Shown one piece after another: positions 61,603-64,000 of a DNA stretch of 64,000 bases. A program made the position numbers and the translations under genes. Source of the stretch: Nocardioides sp. Soil774 (GTDB lineage Bacteria; Actinomycetota; Actinomycetes; Propionibacteriales; Nocardioidaceae); contig NZ_LMSM01000005.1 of NCBI RefSeq assembly GCF_001428125.1, positions 513,331 to 577,330 on the forward strand, in the 5' to 3' direction. Position 1 is the first letter of the stretch, and each line of letters opens with the position of its first letter. The notes under the pieces are model-generated. The model was not told where the DNA came from and made no database searches. It was given only the letters and a program-made list of their open reading frames with translations.

Positions 61603-61887
61603 TCAGGGCGCCGACCAGCCGAGGTAGCGCGCGCCCGCGAGCACGACGGCCAGCCACAGCAGCGCCAGCGCGACCGGCAGCAGCACGACCGCCCTCGGTC
61701 GGGTGGTGAACCACGCGATCGCGACCAGCAGGGCTGCCACCCACGCGAGCCCCAGCAGCACGATCGCCCACCAGGGCGCACCGATCGCGACCGGGGTCGC
61801 CCCGATGCAGAACGCCACGCACGCCAGGCCGACCAGGCCCGCGAAGGGCCACGGCGAGAGCGGTTCGCGGACGCTGGGCTGGGGCAC
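61603..61887 (-). CDS. Small integral membrane protein
   Basis: A 94-residue protein with three predicted membrane helices (about 14-30, 39-60 and 68-88). No family recognised. GTG 61887 follows TAGCGT by 6 nt on the minus strand. The stop lies 4 bases after the panB stop, with no room for a terminator between the convergent genes. Confidence 0.7.
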   Translation of the reverse strand: MPQPSVREPLSPWPFAGLVGLACVAFCIGATPVAIGAPWWAIVLLGLAWVAALLVAIAWFTTRPRAVVLLPVALALLWLAVVLAGARYLGWSAP

Positions 61888-61893
61888 GCCGAC

Positions 61894-61899
61894 ACGCTA
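61894..61899 (-). promoter_or_regulatory. Candidate -10 element for the small membrane protein
   Basis: Minus-strand TAGCGT, 6 nt before the GTG at 61887. Confidence 0.4.
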
Positions 61900-61965
61900 G
61901 CCGGTGACAACGCCTGTCAGGGGCGGCAGGATCAGGTGTTCACCCGACGACGCGAGGAGCCTTCC

Positions 61966-62544
61966 ATGAGCGAGACCCCGGCCGAGCAGACCACGGCCAC
62001 GACGACGACCGCGAAGAAGACGACCGCGAAGAAGGCCCCCGCCAAGCGGACGGCCACGAAGAAGACGACAGCCGCCAAGAAGGCGCCCGCCAGCACGTCC
62101 ACGGCGAAGAAGACACCTGCGAAGAAGACCCCCGCCAAGAAGACCGCCGCGAAGAAGACCCCCGCCAAGAAGGCCCCCGCGAAGAAGGCCCCCGCGAAGA
62201 GGACGACGGCCAAGCGCACGACGCCCACCCGCACCGCGCCCCCTGCACCCGCGCCTGCACCCGCCCGCAAGTCCCCGACCGAGCGGGCCGTCGAGGTCGG
62301 CGCCCAGGCGCTCGGCACCGCGGCGATGATCCAGCAGGTCGCGCAGGAGACCGCGGAGCGCGTGGCGGCCGAGACCGCGGCACGGGTGAGCAAGCAGTAC
62401 GAAGCGGCCATCGCCGAGCTCACCAGGACCATCGACAAGAACACCAAGCGGGCGCTCAAGAGCGTGCGCACCGCGGCCGACATCGCTCAGTCGGTCAACC
62501 CCGCCAAGGGCAACAAGGCCAAGAAGGGCAAGAAGAAGGGGTGA
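61966..62544 (+). CDS. Ala/Lys/Pro-rich histone H1-like DNA-binding protein
   Basis: A 192-residue protein. Residues 10-100 are low-complexity repeats of AKKTPAKK and APAKK type, like the basic tails of HupB and histone H1. Residues 105-175 form an amphipathic helical region (SPTERAVEVGAQALGTAAMI, then ETAERVAAETAARV) that resembles phasin-like proteins, and the end is KGNKAKKGKKKG. It may bind the nucleoid or, as PhaF does, link DNA and storage granules. GAGGAGC 8 nt before ATG 61966 is a good ribosome binding site. Confidence 0.78.
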   Translation: MSETPAEQTTATTTTAKKTTAKKAPAKRTATKKTTAAKKAPASTSTAKKTPAKKTPAKKTAAKKTPAKKAPAKKAPAKRTTAKRTTPTRTAPPAPAPAPARKSPTERAVEVGAQALGTAAMIQQVAQETAERVAAETAARVSKQYEAAIAELTRTIDKNTKRALKSVRTAADIAQSVNPAKGNKAKKGKKKG

Positions 62545-62769
62545 TCAGCTGTCCGGCGTGCCGTCGGTGAGGCCGTCACCGGAGGCCGGACCGTTGTCGT
62601 TCCAGTCGGGGTCGTTGTCCCACGCCTCGTTGCGCTCCTGCACCTTCTCCAGCGCCCGCGACGCCTCCGCGGAGCTGGCGTAGGGGCCCAGCCGGTCGGC
62701 GTTCTTGCAGCCGTCGTGGCCCTCGACCGTGTGGTGCTTCAGGCAGAACCAGTATTCGTTCTCGCTCAT
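62545..62769 (-). CDS. Small hypothetical protein
   Basis: A 74-residue acidic protein beginning [21 protein letters not shown]. Two Cys and three His in that segment could bind a metal. The core resembles a short SPOR-like pattern ([24 protein letters not shown]), and the tail is rich in Asp, Asn and Gly. It is conserved-looking by codon use, and common in actinobacteria next to map (recollection, not checked). Its stop abuts that of the histone-like gene with no gap. Confidence 0.72.
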   Translation of the reverse strand: MSENEYWFCLKHHTVEGHDGCKNADRLGPYASSAEASRALEKVQERNEAWDNDPDWNDNGPASGDGLTDGTPDS

Positions 62770-62775
62770 GCGCCG

Positions 62776-62785
62776 AAACTACACT
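62776..62785. promoter_or_regulatory. Overlapping divergent -10 elements for the small gene and map
   Basis: TAGTTT (minus, 62776-62781) lies 6 nt before ATG 62769, and TACACT (plus, 62780-62785) lies 7 nt before GTG 62793. They share two bases. Both mRNAs would be leaderless, and the two polymerases could not occupy the sites together. Confidence 0.5.
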
Positions 62786-62792
62786 CGCGCCC

Positions 62793-63641
62793 GTGCCAGT
62801 CGTATCCCCCGCAGAGGTGTCCGCGCGTCGCCCCGTGCCCGCCCACATCGCCCGTCCCGAGTACGTCGACCAGCCGGCGCCGCAGCGCTTCACCGGCGAG
62901 GAGGTCAAGGACGCCGAGACGATCGAGCGGATGCGCGTCGCGGGACGCCTCGCCGCCCAGGCGCGTGAGCTGGTCGGCTCCCACGTGGTGCCGGGCGTGA
63001 CCACCGACGAGCTCGACCGCATCGGCCACGAGTTCCTCTGCGACCACGGCGCCTACCCCTCGACGCTGGGCTACCGCGGCTTCCCGAAGTCGCTGTGCTC
63101 GAGCGTCAACGAGGTGATCTGCCACGGCATCCCCGACTCGCGCGTGGTGGAGGACGGCGACATCGTCAACATCGACATCACCGCCTTCATCGGTGGCGTG
63201 CACGGCGACACCAACGCGACCTTCCTGGCCGGCGACGTCGACGAGGAGACCCGTCTGCTCGTCGAGCGCACCAAGGAGTCCCTCGACCGCGCCATCAAGG
63301 CCGTGAAGCCCGGTCGGCGGGTCAACATCATCGGCCGCGTGATCGAGGCCTACGCCAAGCGCTTCGGCTACGGCGTCGTACGCGACTTCACCGGCCACGG
63401 CATCGGCACCGCGTTCCACTCCGGCCTGATCATCCCCCACTACGACGACCCGCGCTTCGACGACGAGATCCGGACCGGGATGACCTTCACGATCGAGCCG
63501 ATGCTCAACCTCGGCACGCCCGACTACGACATGTGGGACGACGGCTGGACGGTCGTGACCAAGGACCGCCGCCGCTCCGCGCAGTTCGAGCACACCCTGC
63601 TGGTCACCGACGATGGCGCCGAGGTGCTCACCCACCCCTAG
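62793..63641 (+). CDS. map: Methionine aminopeptidase, type I
   Basis: A 282-residue MetAP with an N-terminal extension of about 40 residues, typical of actinobacterial MapB. Metal ligands appear in [20 protein letters not shown] (two Asp), GHGIGTAFH (His), [10 protein letters not shown] (Glu) and QFEHTLLV (Glu). It removes the initiator methionine from new proteins. GTG 62793 follows TACACT by 7 nt. rnpB starts about 10 bases after its stop. Confidence 0.95.
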   Translation: MPVVSPAEVSARRPVPAHIARPEYVDQPAPQRFTGEEVKDAETIERMRVAGRLAAQARELVGSHVVPGVTTDELDRIGHEFLCDHGAYPSTLGYRGFPKSLCSSVNEVICHGIPDSRVVEDGDIVNIDITAFIGGVHGDTNATFLAGDVDEETRLLVERTKESLDRAIKAVKPGRRVNIIGRVIEAYAKRFGYGVVRDFTGHGIGTAFHSGLIIPHYDDPRFDDEIRTGMTFTIEPMLNLGTPDYDMWDDGWTVVTKDRRRSAQFEHTLLVTDDGAEVLTHP

Positions 63642-63650
63642 ACTCGCTCC

Positions 63651-64000
63651 CGAGTGGGTCGGCCGGGCGGCCGCGGTCCGCCGTCCTCGGATGGCGGGTC
63701 GAGGAAGGTCCGGGCTCCACAGGGCAGGGTGGTGGCCAACAGCCACCCGGGGTGACCCGCGGGATGAGTGCCACAGAGAACAGACCGCCTCCCGGCGTGC
63801 CGGGCGGTAAGGGTGAAACGGTGGTGCAAGAGACCACCAGTGCGCCGGGCGACCGGCGCAGCTAGGCAAACCCCACCCGGAGCAAGATCAGACAGGATGC
63901 GTTCGAGGGCGGCCCGCCCGAGCATCCGGGTAGATCGCACCAGGCGGCCGGCAACGGTCGTCGCAGATGGATGGTCGCCCCCGCGTCAGCGGGACAGAAC
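63651..64000 (+). ncRNA. rnpB: RNase P RNA, class A, 3' end outside window
   Basis: The catalytic RNA of RNase P, which trims tRNA 5' ends. Landmarks in order are GAGGAAGGTCCGGGCTCC at 63701-63718 (P4 and conserved region I), CAGGGCAGGGTG, GGGTGAAACGGTGGTGCAAG near 63811-63830, AGGCAAACCCCACC near 63865, the GATGGATGGTCGCC segment near 63967 and GACAGAA near 63993 (conserved region V). The last part of helix P1 is cut off by the end of the window. The 5' end is approximate. The tract before it, GGTCGGCCGGGCGGCCGCGG, forms the P2/P3 region. Confidence 0.95.

Overview
The window is high-GC DNA from an actinobacterium, most likely Nocardioides or a close relative in the Nocardioidaceae. The evidence is near-universal G/C at third codon positions, frequent GTG starts, many 4-base stop/start overlaps, a mycothiol-type DinB protein, two DUF222/HNH (13E12-type) proteins and a class A RNase P RNA. 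No tRNA, rRNA, CRISPR array, integrase, transposase or replication origin was recognised. This is chromosomal DNA, mostly metabolic, with a few accessory patches.

Layout. 1-4183: a partial universal stress protein, a YtcJ-type amidohydrolase and a MASE1-type orphan sensor kinase, all on the minus strand. 4261-11045: a three-gene SMC/MukB-like operon (jetA-jetB-jetC, Wadjet/Mks type) with no jetD nuclease beside it. The operon lies between two palindromic elements that share the 12-mer CCGGATATCCGG, and a DUF3253 protein lies upstream. 11154-18660: a quinone oxidoreductase, a tandem UspA protein, an ABM monooxygenase, and a translationally coupled four-gene operon (large catalase, acyl-CoA dehydrogenase homologue, PIG-L deacetylase/methyltransferase fusion, family 2 glycosyltransferase) whose product is unknown. 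18690-24710: a 5'-3' exonuclease, a secreted EEP phosphatase, a GOLPH3-like protein, a YczE-like membrane protein, an HNH protein and a methyltransferase. 24757-28831: two Tat-exported phosphate-scavenging enzymes (PhoX and a 5'-nucleotidase), with a plausible PhoP box before phoX. 28856-31755: an amidinotransferase-fold CtlX and threonine aldolase operon, and a 2'-5' RNA ligase-like protein. 31779-34869: cobT-cobS-cobU and a DinB/maleylpyruvate isomerase-like protein. 34921-39068: a CHAP-domain secreted protein, a TerD protein, a small secreted protein and a Ca2+/H+ antiporter.

39141-43855 looks like an acquired segment: a second HNH protein, a collagen-like surface protein and a putative PD-(D/E)xK-like protein. 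It is bounded by 35-bp imperfect direct repeats (31 of 35 identical), and the right copy is the 3' end of a DUF3307-like gene. Next come satD with that DUF3307-like partner, then nitrogen control (glnA, a class I glutamine amidotransferase, glnE), nadE, an ECF sigma factor with its probable anti-sigma factor, a GNAT protein and a sugar dehydrogenase. 57320-60631 is a coupled WXG100-like/DUF1023 hydrolase module with a lipoprotein. The end holds panB, an Ala/Lys/Pro-rich histone-like protein, map and rnpB, which runs off the window.

Many genes here start 6-7 nt after a TANNNT hexamer with no Shine-Dalgarno sequence, which suggests widespread leaderless transcription. Others, such as jetA, cax, the TerD gene and the DUF3307-like gene, have strong AGGAGG-type ribosome binding sites.
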